From assembly GCA_973895155.1 (NCBI GenBank), contig OZ316893.1, forward strand, positions 23,994,001 to 24,058,000: DNA of 64,000 nucleotides. The letters are read 5' to 3'. How positions within the stretch are numbered: the first letter of the stretch is position 1; every line of letters begins with the position of its first letter. The position numbers and the translations under genes were made by a program. This document shows, one piece after another, positions 46,970-58,545 of the stretch. Under the pieces are notes generated by a model that was given only the letters and a program-made list of their open reading frames with translations, was not told the origin of the DNA and made no database searches. The stretch is from Marsupella aquatica (Eukaryota; Marchantiophyta).

Positions 46970-48378
46970 AATTACGGACCCCCATTAGGGATCTCTTGCA
47001 AATTCTCTACCATGAGGTTGCGTCACATCACCACAACCAGCCACAAACAGGAATGATCCTACTTTTAACAAAAACAAACATGCACATTCCTGTTTGTGGC
47101 AGAAGCAACGTAATTTTTTGGGCGCCATGCTGTAAATATTAACGTAAGAAAAACCAAAATACAAAGGAATAGATGTCATTTAGTAAAACAAAGTTACTAT
47201 TTTGATGTTTGTCAAAGATATATCAGTGTTTTATATCAAAATGGTTGTATTTTTTAATTGTTTACAAGTTTGAAAAAACCAATGGATAGAAATGTACATA
47301 GTTAAAACCCCTTTGGCTTCACATTGTAAAACTAAATAATAAATCTCGTTAGTACTTGATAAAATCTGCCAATGGTTGATTCATTGGAAAACTCAAGATA
47401 AAGATTTAAAAACTCGTGACCTCTTTAGTAATGTCTTGATAAAATCTCTCAATGTCACACTCATTGGAAAGCTAGAGTAACTCATCATCTCCTTAGTACT
47501 TGACAAAATCTATCAATGTTAGGTTCATTGGCAAGCTACATGATCTCTCTATTTCTTGACAAATAATCTCAATGTCACACATTAGAAAGCTAAAGAGACT
47601 GAAAACCTCCTGATCTCTTTAGTACCGTGACAAAATCTGACATGAAATTAGTCAATGTTGGAAAGCTAAAAGAATTCATGAACTCATGATCAAAATTTCT
47701 TATACTCACACTCATTAGAAAGGCAAAGAAATTCAAAAACTCATATGGAACTTGACAAAATTTGTTAATGTGAGGCTCATTGGAAACCTTTTCTCGATTA
47801 AGAGATATCACAATCTCGTCAGAGTCACAAACTTAGCCGCTACAAATTGATTTCTTTGATTACGTTGTCATCTTTTGTCCACAATGCTTGCTTCCTGGCT
47901 TGAATTGTTCGCATCTCTTAGATAGTCTTCAACTAAAGCTCACTCTGAACACAGGTTGACGTCAAATGCAGCCTCTATGTCAAAGAAACAATTGTTGGTC
48001 TTTCCCTCACACCATAGCTTTCTTAAATAAAAATAACTACAAATCCTTTATGTGAAGTGATGGCTCGTTCGTTTTGTGTGTTCTTCCCACCGAATTGACA
48101 AGCGCTCTTTCGCCAACAGCTGAGTGTTGTGCTCTAGTCTGTCTTGTGACGGTAAATCACAAACAATCAATCAAGAATGATTGAAAGATGATTTCTCCAA
48201 TGTGTGAGCAAAACCTGTAAAAAAACTCAATTTCTCCACATTCAACCTTCCGTTTGATAAATCTCTATCTTTTGAGCATCAGGAGACTCAAAATCGTCGG
48301 TTACCGCCTTGCTGAAAATTGATTTCACTTAATCACACACACATTCCTTGGATGAACATGGGGGTCCACGGATTAATT
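46970..48378. mobile_element. 1.4-kb repeat element with internal ~65-bp array, copy A
   Basis: The left edge has CGGACCCCCATTAGGG. The right edge (48355-48378) has a GGGGGTCCACGGATTAATT block, so the two ends are imperfect inverted repeats around GGACCCCCAT. The interior (47340-47800) is about seven degenerate copies of a unit with 'ctttagtacttgacaaaatctntcaatgt' and 'cattggaaagcta'. The same end sequences and internal unit occur in the copy at 57083-58545. No coding capacity was seen and no clear target duplication was found. Confidence 0.65.
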
Positions 48379-49600
48379 GTGAGTTGAGAGAGAGCAAACA
48401 GTTCTCACTCTATTTTACTAAGTATTTAGCTTATGCCTAGCCAAAACGGTTGTTATTAGTTTGTAAAATTTTTTTTTGCAAAAGTGCACCCAATGTATGA
48501 CAATGACCACGGCAGTCCCTGTGTAAAAGAAAAATTAAAATTAAAATGACCACGGCAGTGTTAGTTCTCCAGTATATGGCTTTTTCTCTCTCTATTTGTC
48601 CCAGTATTTTGCTTATGCTCACAGTATAAGCCATCTTAATTTACAAAAAGGAGCCAAACAAAGTACAAATATAATACTAAAAGCAAAAGATGTCCAAAGG
48701 GGACAAACACCATACTCAAAAGAAGAGGACAAATGCAAACCCCCAAACATAGAACGAGGAAAAGAAGGGAAAAAAAGGGGAAAAAAGGAAAGGAAAAGAT
48801 ATATCATGCCGACATATCATGCCAATAGTGTGGAGCTAAAGGTCCACTTCTAGTATTGTACTAAACCTACTAGTGGTGCATGGATGTCTTCTCAAGAGGC
48901 AAACCTTTGCTGAGACACACTAGTACCCAGGATTAAAGAAATTATATAGATTGCTCGAGTTTAAGCACATTGTATCATGTCATTAAAAAACATTATTTTG
49001 GTCTTGAGGAAAAGCCCCAAATACTGGGGAGGAGAGAGCCCGGTCCCAAACTTCACCAGGCGGGATATTTCACCCCACCCTGCATCTATGTAAACCCAAG
49101 ATGAAAACTCATTCCTAAAGCCAAAAAGACCAAAAATAAATACAATGTAAACCCCAGATGAAAATTAATTTCTAAAGCCAAAAAGACCAAAAAGACCAAA
49201 AATAAAAACATGGGCAAGGAAAAGGTACTACTGGAGAAAAAATATGTTTCAAAATGATCCATGCAAGTTTAGTGAATTCATCCTAGTTTCTTCTCAAGCC
49301 GTGGAGTCTATGGGTTTAGGGTCCCTCACATGAGAATGATATTTCTGTCGGATCAATTCCGACTCGTTAAAGTCTTTCCTTGAGGTCTGATCCTCTCAAT
49401 GTTTTAGGATTCATTTCTTCGTTCGATTTGGGGTTCTGCAGCTGAATCGTTTCTCACTGTGATTAGTCTTGTTTTGGGTTCATACTTGTCTTCGTTTTTA
49501 ATCTTGAGACTTTCGAAGCCAAGGTCCAGAGTAAACACCAGACGAGCAGCTCTTGCACTGCAGGTCGAGAGCTGAGGAAACCAAGAGAGGAGAACTAGCG
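48379..49600. other. Intergenic upstream of RPB6
   Basis: AT-rich. A duplicated phrase 'taaagccaaaaagaccaaaaa' (about 49117 and 49177) recurs in part near 59600. A telomere-like GGGTTTAGGGT lies at 49312-49322, about 280 bases before the RPB6 ATG. No gene was recognised. Confidence 0.55.
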
Positions 49601-51145
49601 ATGGCTGACGAGGAGGATTACAACGACGATGGCGCGTATGTTCCTTCGTCGTCTGCTGTTTTGTTCTGTGCGATTGTGGATGGTTTAGGCGCTGCTGAGA
49701 GAAGGATGTTTAAAGAAGTGACTGGATGTGAAGCTTTGGTTTATTCTAGGGTTTAGTTGTTTTATGAAATGTCACTAGTTTGACTCAAACTTGCTCGATT
49801 CCTGGAATGTAGTTACGAGGAGGAGCCGATTGAGCCTGAAGTAGAGGTGAGTAGGTAGGGCTTGAAATTCTGATTTTCCGGGATGGTAGCAGAGTCCAGA
49901 GGCGATTTTGATGAATTTTCCTTCTGGCTGGGGATGCGTATGTTGCCCTATACGGTGGACGCTGAGAAAGCGTCTCTTGGCCCTCTCTGGCTGTTTAGGG
50001 TGAGGAAATTGAGGAAGAAGAAGAAAATGCGGAAGGGCGTGTGGGCTTGGACCCTTTTGCTGCACCTGATGTGGACATCCTCGAGTCGGAAGTTGAGCCG
50101 GCGAGTGATAAACCGCGGAAAACTACGAAATACATGACCAAATATGAGAGGGCCCGCGTGCTTGGCACCCGAGCTCTTCAGATCAGGCATGCGTCCTTGG
50201 CACAGATCCACTGCGATGAACATTGGGTGTTTATTGCTAGTATCGAGTTGGGATTTGGGGTCTTTTCTTGTGCTTGACTCCTGACAGCTTCTCTTTTTCA
50301 GAATCGGGTATATAAACTGATAAGCCGTCGTTCGTCTTGTTTTCATCACAGTATGAATGCACCCGTCATGGTGGAGCTTGAAGGAGAAACTGATCCTCTT
50401 GAGGTACTTTTTTGAAGCGAGCGATTGGTGGATCGCCAGTGAATTCTCTTTGACCTTTTGGTGTTCAGATAATTGCCCAAGAGCTTCTTCTGGGTAAAAG
50501 CTACAGTGTGATAGATTTAGAGTTCTTCTCTACGACGTTTAGGTCTTATTTGTAGTGAACTGCCATTTTGCATTAAGAACATGTAAGAATCAGGGTTCTG
50601 CCTGGATTGCCTGTTCAGATAGCCATGAAAGAGCTTCGTGTGCGTAAAATTCCGTTCACCATACGGCGGTATCTTCCAGATGGCAGGTACAGTCCCTTCG
50701 TTGAAACTCCAAGCAAGAACATGCCAGTTATTTTAAAAAACGGTGTCTACTTCACTCGTAGCGGAGGTTTGACTGTCAACGGGGCGAATTTGGTATTCTG
50801 GCTGTCTGTGCTTGGACCTGTTTGCCATGTACAAGACCCATTTGGGGCATTTGGAGAGTCTTTTTGAGACGTTAACGGTTTAGGTAGATGTCGAAGTTGG
50901 GCTGTGGAGGTTCTTGATAATCTGTGGGTTATTTTCTGCATATTAGTTCACTGTGACGAGCCAAAATGTCTATCTGGGGACATTGATGCCTGTCCTTCGA
51001 AAGAACCCTAGGGTAAGAGTATCAAGGAAATGGGATTTTCTGTTCAAGCTTCTCCAATATAGTTACTTGTTGTGGTCGCAGCTACGAAGACTGGGGTGTT
51101 GATGAACTCATCGTGGAAGACTCTTGGAGGCGGCAAGTGGAATGA
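49601..51145 (+). CDS. RPB6: RNA polymerase I/II/III common subunit RPB6 (RPABC2)
   Basis: Six exons: 49601-49635, 49813-49846, 49999-50186, 50352-50403, 50619-50686 and 51082-51145, all in phase, 146 residues. The acidic N-terminus ([12 protein letters not shown], then a Glu run) is followed by the conserved core: [60 protein letters not shown] and [20 protein letters not shown]6 is a small shared subunit that holds the clamp region against the largest subunit of all three nuclear polymerases. Intron 3 (50187-50351) begins with GC, not GT: the reading frame requires the break after ATCAG at 50186. The sequence after the stop (51146-51350) is open in another frame, probably just 3' untranslated region. 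Confidence 0.95.
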
Positions 51146-51419
51146 GAATTACGAAAGATGTACAAGAAGTTTCACTAGTGTCCTGCAGCGAGTAAAGATG
51201 GACCTTGCCAAGAATCTTTTCAGCGGAACTGACAGCGAATGGGAGGTCTTACCTTTAGGGTTTACATATGACAAAGACGAGCTAGTGTCCCAGGAGACTG
51301 ATGATGGAGATCAGCAGGAGCCGAAAGGAACAGCAATGCGGATTTTCTGATGTTGTTTCTCGAGTATAGTAAACTGAAAGGGGACTTGCTGTGTTTCCAA
51401 CACATGAGCCAGAGTGGGG

Positions 51420-51519
51420 NNNNNNNNNNNNNNNNNNNNNNNNNNNNNNNNNNNNNNNNNNNNNNNNNNNNNNNNNNNNNNNNNNNNNNNNNNNNNNNNN
51501 NNNNNNNNNNNNNNNNNNN
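51420..51519. other. Assembly gap of 100 N
   Basis: Exactly 100 unknown bases, a conventional placeholder, so the true distance is unknown. It lies 3' of RPB6, before the leader of the next gene. Confidence 1.
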
Positions 51520-52232
51520 GTTGGTTTTGGCTGTGTGTGCCATTCCTGGTTGATTGATAGCTCCTATATTTAGTTTAGTGGTTCTATTCTTAGGGCCCCT
51601 CCTTTCCCCCTATGCCTTGCTCTTATGGCAGGCTGGTTCAGAGGTCCTTTTCTCATTTTCGATGGGTGTGCACCTTCTCTCAACCCCCTTAATTGGTTTT
51701 TGCCCTCCCCAGTCCTCCTTCTTTTCAGGTGGGGTCCTTGTTTTTTGGTTTTTTGGGAATAAAGTTGTCGGGAAGGTTTTGACTAATTTTTTTTTTTAAA
51801 TGTTCCTTACCATATTTCTTAGATTAATTTGTGACCATTAGCCCCGGATTTAAGGATAATAGTCAGGTTCTGGCTAATGAGGTTTGTGGCTAGGTGGGAA
51901 AATGGCCAATCAAGACAAAAAGACTTGGCTGATTTTTGCCAAAATTGGCAAATACTTTCTAGTGAGGTGGAGTTTGGCAAATTTTCGTGACTAAAGAAAA
52001 AGTGGACAGGTATGTAAGTGGGAGTTCTCATCACTCATCGTCTCTTTTGCTCTGTGGAACGGGTGGTCAGAAGAATTCACTTTGCATGTGTCATTGGAGA
52101 GTGTCTGTTTGAAAGGTGGACTATTGTACTGCAAGCCAAGGTTAAGAGCTCCACTTCAGCTGACAGGCAGATCAGACGGGAGAGAGCTTCAGTTCCATTG
52201 GAGAGTGGCTCAGCCGGTTCACAGTTCTAGCT
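51520..52232. other. 5' region of the SDR gene
   Basis: Pyrimidine-rich at first (51580-51730), then mixed. No separate gene was seen. The downstream ATG at 52233 is the first that opens the long exon, so 52000-52232 is probably untranslated leader. Confidence 0.5.
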
Positions 52233-55200
52233 ATGGCAGCTTCTCCTTGGGCAGCTGGTACTGGGGAAATTCGCTGTCCCCTGCCTCCTCTCCTGGATCG
52301 AAATGCGAATTGTAGAAGTAGTAGTGCTTTCCAGAGAAGTTCTCCCATTTCTTCATCTCATGGGTGTCCTCGTCTTACTACGATTCAAGCTATGGCAGCT
52401 CCTCCTTGGGTAGCTTCTGTTGAAGAAATTTGTTCTTGGAGAAGTAACAGTGCAGTACACGGATGTTCCCCAATTGCTTCATCTTATGGGTTTCCTCCCA
52501 TTACCACTGTTCATAGCCAATGCAGTCACGGTGGGAGGGAGAGGAGTAGTGCAATTAGTGTGGGCCGCTTTCGAAGAAGAGGAGCCGGCCAGGACTCGTT
52601 CGTGGACAGGAGGGGCAAGGACATAATCAGAGCCAGAGCCGAGGATAAGAAGAAGGCGGGCGGAATCTCTTTCGGTGACCAATTGCTTGATTACATCGAA
52701 GGCAGGTCTCCATTTCGCATTGCTTTTCCTTTAACATTCTGACTTTTGGCAACGTAATCAGGCACCACGAGAGAACGAGGGGAGAAGAAATTATGTGAAT
52801 CCGGAATTGATCGATAGGAGGGACTGCGAGAAAAACATTTCTAAGACATGTCACACAAAACTTGAATTCACTTGAATTTTATTCAAAGAATGTTAAGATT
52901 CATGGACACACAATGACTCAAGTGACAGATAGTGCACGGCAGCAGGTTAGCCAGTAGGGTAATTAAGCGAGATACGAACGAAGCTGAGGTGCACGAAAAT
53001 GAACGAGTGAATGCTAAGGGATTTCACTCGACCGGGATCCAAGTGGGCAATGAAACCCACATACATGAGTAGATATGCCAGCATGTTTAATCTGGGAGCA
53101 ACACGCAATTGGCTCATGAAATTCTCTGACGTGATCGACACCAATGCTTCTGATTCGTGGTGACAGATATATATATCACTTACTGGTTTTCAGGGAGATA
53201 GAATGCGATGATTGCTCAGAATGCTGGAAGAAATGGCCAGAAAGGTTTTAGGAACAAAGCATGACGACACGCTAGAGAATAGTGAGCGGCACTGGATGAG
53301 CAATTGGCCTCTTTTGAATCTTCGTATTGGTCCCTGAAGGTTGACGGAGTAATGTTTGAAATTATGGCAAGGATTTTCAAATCAGGATAAAGAGAGAATC
53401 ACACGGAGTTCAGACTACCCAATCTGGCGGAAACAGATGTCGGACAGCACAGCAAGCCCACAGATGACTAGCATTCAGGAGACCACCAAATTGGTTTTCT
53501 GAGATACAAACCAGACTTTTGCAGACTCTTGGTCAAAAGGGGCCTAAACGATATACATCCCGCAGGTGGTCCGAAGCTGCGGAAGTGGTATGGAGCACCT
53601 GACCAGCTTCCGAAAGATGGCGGCAAGAAGAAGGAGCAAAAACCTGAAGGTGAGCGTAGTGTGAGGGGCTAATGAAGCCAGCATAGCATTGTCACTCAAA
53701 GTAAAAGAAGAGCATATCTGGTGCTGCTACTAATGTATCTCTAACTCGAAAGGCAAGTTGAAGTGCCCCAGCCAATAGGAGCCTAATTGAAGTCAATTGG
53801 AATATCTCCTGTTGCCATTCCCAGAGCCAGTAGAAGGGAAGGATGAGGATAACGAGGACTTGGTTCGAGACGTGGTGCTCGTCACAGATGCTGAAAGCGC
53901 GACAGGCCAGGTACTTATCTTTCTGTGCAGTTACGTGTCAATGCGTTTAGTCTATTTTCAAGTCGTCCCTGCTGTGAATAATGTGGTAATTGTCTCAAAC
54001 ATAATAGGAGAGCAACCGTAATGTTTATTAGCACATATGTTGCCTTACTACAGTCTCATGGGTTGCTGTTATGTTTATTCTGCTCACCGCGTATTAATTT
54101 CTGTTCCTTGATCAGTAAAGGGATGCCTGAAATGAAATGAAATGAAATTTGATTTTAATCTAATGGAAGTCTCCACCGCAATTTGGTTGCAAAGGATGTC
54201 TGTTTCTGAAAACTTTGTACGTTTGTAGGCCCCGGTTAAATCTTTCATTTCATTTCAGGCCCGAATGTCGGAAGTCTGCGGTTAACAATTCGTTAAAGGA
54301 CGCAGTAAAGTTCAAAACTTTGATGGCAATTTGTTGACAGTTGGTGGTTTTGGAGCTCATTTTGAGAAGGTTACGAGTACGTGCCCTGGTGAAAGATATA
54401 AAGGCGGCCACAGTGGGCTTCGGTGCCTATGTTGAGGTAGGCCTAATGTCTCGTTCTAAGTTTCTAGTCGGTTCAGAATAGACTAGTGAGTGTTCATCTG
54501 GGTTTGGTCTTCCTTAGTACTTTGCAGGCAGTCTTTCCTGTTAGCAACATGATCTTCACCACAGATGAACCTTCAAGTCTAGTTCTCGCAGTATTGGCAT
54601 AAATGGGTACAGGCTATCACACTGCATTCCTTCAATCTTTTGTAGATTGCTCCAGAAGGTGGGTGCCCACTTGAGCCCTTTACTTGGCCTCTTATATCAC
54701 GTTTGGTTTATGTTTTGGGGCAAGCAAAGCCAGTGGAAGGAGATGTAAATGACAAGGAAGTCTTACAAAGGGTTATGAGGGGAGTTCGTGCTGTCATATG
54801 CCCCACCAAGGTAGGCAACATTATGCCTTGAACCATGAACCCTTCCCAAGGTAACTTTTAGTATAATTCTGCGCACAGGCTTTCAAGATACCACTGGAAA
54901 TGATCTAGACCTTCGTGTGGCATGGAAGTTTTCTTTTGGGTCACTTGTAAATGATGTCAAGTTGTGTGTAACAAGCGAGACGTGTCTGATCTAACTTGTT
55001 GCAGCTGGATGCCAACTTGGCAGGTGGGAAAACTTGCAGATAGTGAACTTCTGAAAGGAGTAGAACACATTGTCCTTCTTTCCAAAGTATATCTCAACGA
55101 TCCTCTCAAGGATGATCCAATCTTGTGTCTTCATCGCTTTGATTCACTTTCATTGATAAGCTGTAGCTCAATTGCATGGATTGACGGAAAGGAGTGTGTC

Positions 55201-55870
55201 TACGGAAACCTCACCATTGATTGAAGGAGTAATTAAGGGTGTGCAGTTGGCTGTCAATAGGAATCAAGGTGGCTTAGGAGCGCTGTTTGGTGGCCTAAGC
55301 AACCGTGATGCCGAGGAAAATGAAGCAGCTATAGCATCGCTGGGGATTCCTTACACGATCGTGAGGGCAGGTTCGCTGAAGGACGTAGAAGGAGGCCAGC
55401 TTGGATTCCGCTATGGACAGGTCAAGACACGACATAGTTTTCTGCTTCTTCGTCGTCGTTCTTGTGCATCCTCAAAGGGGTTCATCTACTAACATGTAAC
55501 ACCTCTGTTAAACAGGATGGCGATGTGCAGGGCTCCATCAGCAGAGAAGATGCTGCGTATGTCTGTGTAGAAGCACTTGACTCACCACCGCAAAAGGCTC
55601 TTGTTTTTGAGGTACTTATGTTTGCTTGGTCCTTCCGTGGTCTGCTTTCAGCAATTTAATCTCTGATCGACTTTTGTTGAGCGAAGAAGAGGCAGACGAT
55701 GCTATTGCACAGTAAAGAGGTCCTCTTGCTCGAGAAAATATTCTGTTAACACTTGGACTAATCCCAGTGTTGGCTCAATCTTTCAGGTAGCCAATGGCAG
55801 AGAGGAAGTTGAGGACTGGAGTGCTGTTCTAACATCTATGCAGGAAACAATTACTGCCAGTGGGTCTTAG
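52233..55870 (+). CDS. Atypical SDR, NAD(P)-binding Rossmann-fold protein, probably plastid-targeted
   Basis: Exons: 52233-52701, 53566-53649, 53825-53910, 54341-54436, 54730-54810, 55024-about 55086, about 55175-55420, 55516-55611 and 55787-55870. Exon 1 encodes a Ser/Ala/Pro-rich, acid-poor N-terminus like a transit peptide, then FGDQLLDYIEG. Next come GPKLRKWYGAPDQLPKDGG, the nucleotide-binding strand VVLVTDAESATGQ, LRVRALVKD, GVRAVICPTK, GVEHIVLLSK, ASLGIPYTIVRAGSL, ISREDAAYVCVEALDSPPQKALVFE and an amphipathic end. This order matches plant NmrA-like atypical SDRs of the At1g72640 type, which bind NAD(P)H; their substrate is unknown. Intron 1 starts with GC (52702). The exon 6/7 junction could not be placed in phase with confidence. 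Confidence 0.85.
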
Positions 55871-57082
55871 CAGGGCCCTTAAGAATTCTGGAAACTCATC
55901 CTCTCTGCTTTGAATTATTGTCTCATTATTCTCAAAATTTATTTCAATGTGATCCTGGGATAGCTAAGTGCTGTTTAGAGGCCAGGTCATCAATGTTTGT
56001 AAATCGCTGCCTAATTCGACGAAGGAATGACGTAGATCTGACAAATGGAACAGACTCTCCGGTCTTGCACAGTGGAGTTGGCTCTAGACAATGGGTAGAT
56101 TAGAACCTATCATTTCCTCCACGGTTAGCCCTGAGGTCAGATAAGGAGTTGTCAGTTGTGCCTGTATTGGATACGTTCAAGATTCAATAAATTGTAGGTG
56201 AAGTTGTAGCTCTCGACGGAAATTATCATGGTCATTCTTGCGGAGTACGTTTCATTTCTTATGTAAAAATAAAATTCTGTCTCTTCCTTTTGGCAGGAGA
56301 ACCTGCCACCAAGTATATATGAAACAGTTTAAATCTAAATAGAACCAAAATTTGAGGGCAATGATTTATATTTTAGTCGGCATTCTTAAAAAGGGTTTTG
56401 ATTTGGTCAACACTCATCTTAAGTCCACATTTCAAATCTCCTCCCAAAATCATACAGTTTTCTGTTCTTCTGTCTAAACCTACAGTATATCCTTCTCAAG
56501 TAAGCACAAATCATAGATTGAAAATTCTGAAATCGTGACACGAAAAAAACAACTCCTTTGCTATTTTGGCATGATCGTGTGTCATTTGTGTGGCTGATTT
56601 GAGTGTTCATCTACCGTCTCATCCCCCAGCCAAGATAGTCCACACACCAAGTTTGAGTATTACCGTCTCACGGTTAACTGTTGAGCCGTCCTGATCCGCA
56701 TGCCAATTTGATGTGTTCACTTTATGATTTTTGCACTCTTTACGGGCCCACTATGGATCCGTCGTAATTAATACACCAATTTTGAGGTTCACTTAACCGT
56801 CTCACCACTTTCAATGGCTGTCAGAATCTGCACGGCCATTTGGAATGCTCACCGGGGACCTCTATGTAATCTACTACAATTCAGGAATGGAACCTCAAAA
56901 GTGTCATCGATACAGTCACCACGATCTGCCCATCCACCATTTTAGGACTAGTGCTGTCTTGCATGTAGGCAGCCCTCAAATTTTGGCCATTACTTTTCCC
57001 TGAAAACTGCACTGGAGAAACAAATAGAATATCCTTGCAGTGCTATGTGTCACGTGAGCAATCTTGTCACCTGAACAATCTT
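55871..57082. other. SDR 3' flank and intergenic
   Basis: AATAAA at 56185-56190 is a likely polyadenylation signal for the SDR gene. Beyond it, 56600-56900 repeats the phrase 'ccgtctca(t/c)(c/g)' and similar. No gene was seen. Confidence 0.6.
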
Positions 57083-58545
57083 TACAGACCCCATTAGGGG
57101 TCCTTTGCAAAATTCCTGGCTACAGACCCCATTAGGGGTCTTTTGCAAAATTCATGGCTTCACAGGATGCCACCGGAAGAGATTTGTTTTTGGATAAAAT
57201 TAACTTTTGCATTCATGTTTGTGACAAGTTTTATGTAAAAACTGGGGCACCATATCATTAAAAAGAATTTTTAAAAATTGACATGGAAATCAGAAGACAA
57301 AAAAATTGAGGTAAAATTGCTTCCAATAACTGTTTTATTTACATTTTAATTTTATTCAAAACATACATTTCTCGATAGCAATTTTCAATTTGACATTGCT
57401 GAATAAAATCATAATGAAAATTCACGTATAATATGACATTAGAAAGATCTTGAAGAGACGGTCCTGATGAGCTCAACATTGTCATCATTCGATAAGAATT
57501 GAATAAGTAATTTGAAAAATAAAATTTTCATGTGATTTCATAATCTCTAACGTGAATAGAAATCTTTGTTGTACAACCCCTGAAATGTTGACCCCCTCCA
57601 TGAAAATGAACCTAAAATTGACAGATTTTATTGAGTATTAAGGAGATTATGAATTTTAAAATTCTTTAGCTTTTAATGAACTTAACATTGATAGATTTAG
57701 TTGAGTTGTGAGTAAATTATAAGTTTCAAATGTTCTTTAGCTTTCCAATGAATGTAACATTGGGAGATTTTATCAAGTACTAAAGTGGTTATGAGTTTCT
57801 AAATTTCTTTAGCTTTCGATTGATTCCAAATTCCACAATTGGAGATTTATTTCCATGAAACTTTTTGTCTTAAATGATTATGCAAAGTTAATGTTTTGAT
57901 GACACCAATGACTTCTCTCTCTTCGTCTATCTGCATGCAAGAATTGAAAGTGATTACTTTCGATGCAACTTGAGTGCATCCAGCATCCCGTCGGTACCGT
58001 GGAAGAAACTGTCGACTCGGGGGGTTGACTATCAAAAATCTTGGGAATCACGTGCAATCCAAAATAGGTATTTTTGATATGAATTAACTAAATTTTTAAA
58101 AAACATAGGAGGCAAAAGGAGGTATTATAAACTCATGTTCATAGAATATTCTCTAATATATACTTTTTATAAAGTAAAATAAATTATTAATATTAAAATA
58201 GAGAATATTTTTGAGATATTTTTTTTATAAAATAAGTCTATTTATATTAGGCTAGGATCGCACGTGGTACCCCAAAATATACACTTAGTTAACCCCGCGA
58301 GACTGTCGAGCACACTTTTGTTAAAGTGGACAATTAAGCTACCCACACATTTAACATAGTTCACATTGGAGCTGGTTTTACTATTGATGTTAATTATGGT
58401 TGCCTTGGTAAGTTTGGCAACTGTTTCAAGTGTCAAACATTGACTTGTCCATTTTTGAATTTTTTTCTTTAGATTTGGAGGTCCATCTAGGCTTCAGTTT
58501 CTAGATAAGTGCCTCTAAAATAACATGGGGGTCCACGGATTAATT
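57083..58545. mobile_element. 1.4-kb repeat element, copy B, interrupted by MITE copy 2
   Basis: It begins with a 38-bp tandem pair (57083 and 57121) carrying AGACCCCATTAGGGGTC, matching the left edge of copy A (46970). It ends with a block at 58522-58545 identical over 24 bases to 48355-48378. The part around 57210-57255 ('gcattcatgtttgtgacaa', 'ggggcaccat') aligns with 47080-47135 in the same orientation. The array unit at 57600-57830 is the reverse complement of that in copy A ('acattgggagattttatca' versus 'tgataaaatctctcaatgt'), so the interior has been inverted relative to the ends. The MITE at 58016-58301 lies inside. Confidence 0.65.
58016..58301 (-). mobile_element. MITE copy 2 (286 bp), inverted relative to copy 1
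   Basis: It begins CTCGGGGGGTTGACT and ends with the complement of CTCGCGGGGTTAACT. Reversed, it aligns over its whole length with the copy at 5940-6226, including the CACGTG motifs near both ends and the 'gaatatt' core. Perfect 8-bp target duplication ACTGTCGA at 58008-58015 and 58302-58309. No coding capacity. Confidence 0.95.

Noticed and set aside
51072-51350. 92-codon ORF overlapping the last RPB6 exon in another frame
   Set aside because: RPB6 exon 6 has the conserved frame; the overlap is most likely 3' untranslated sequence.
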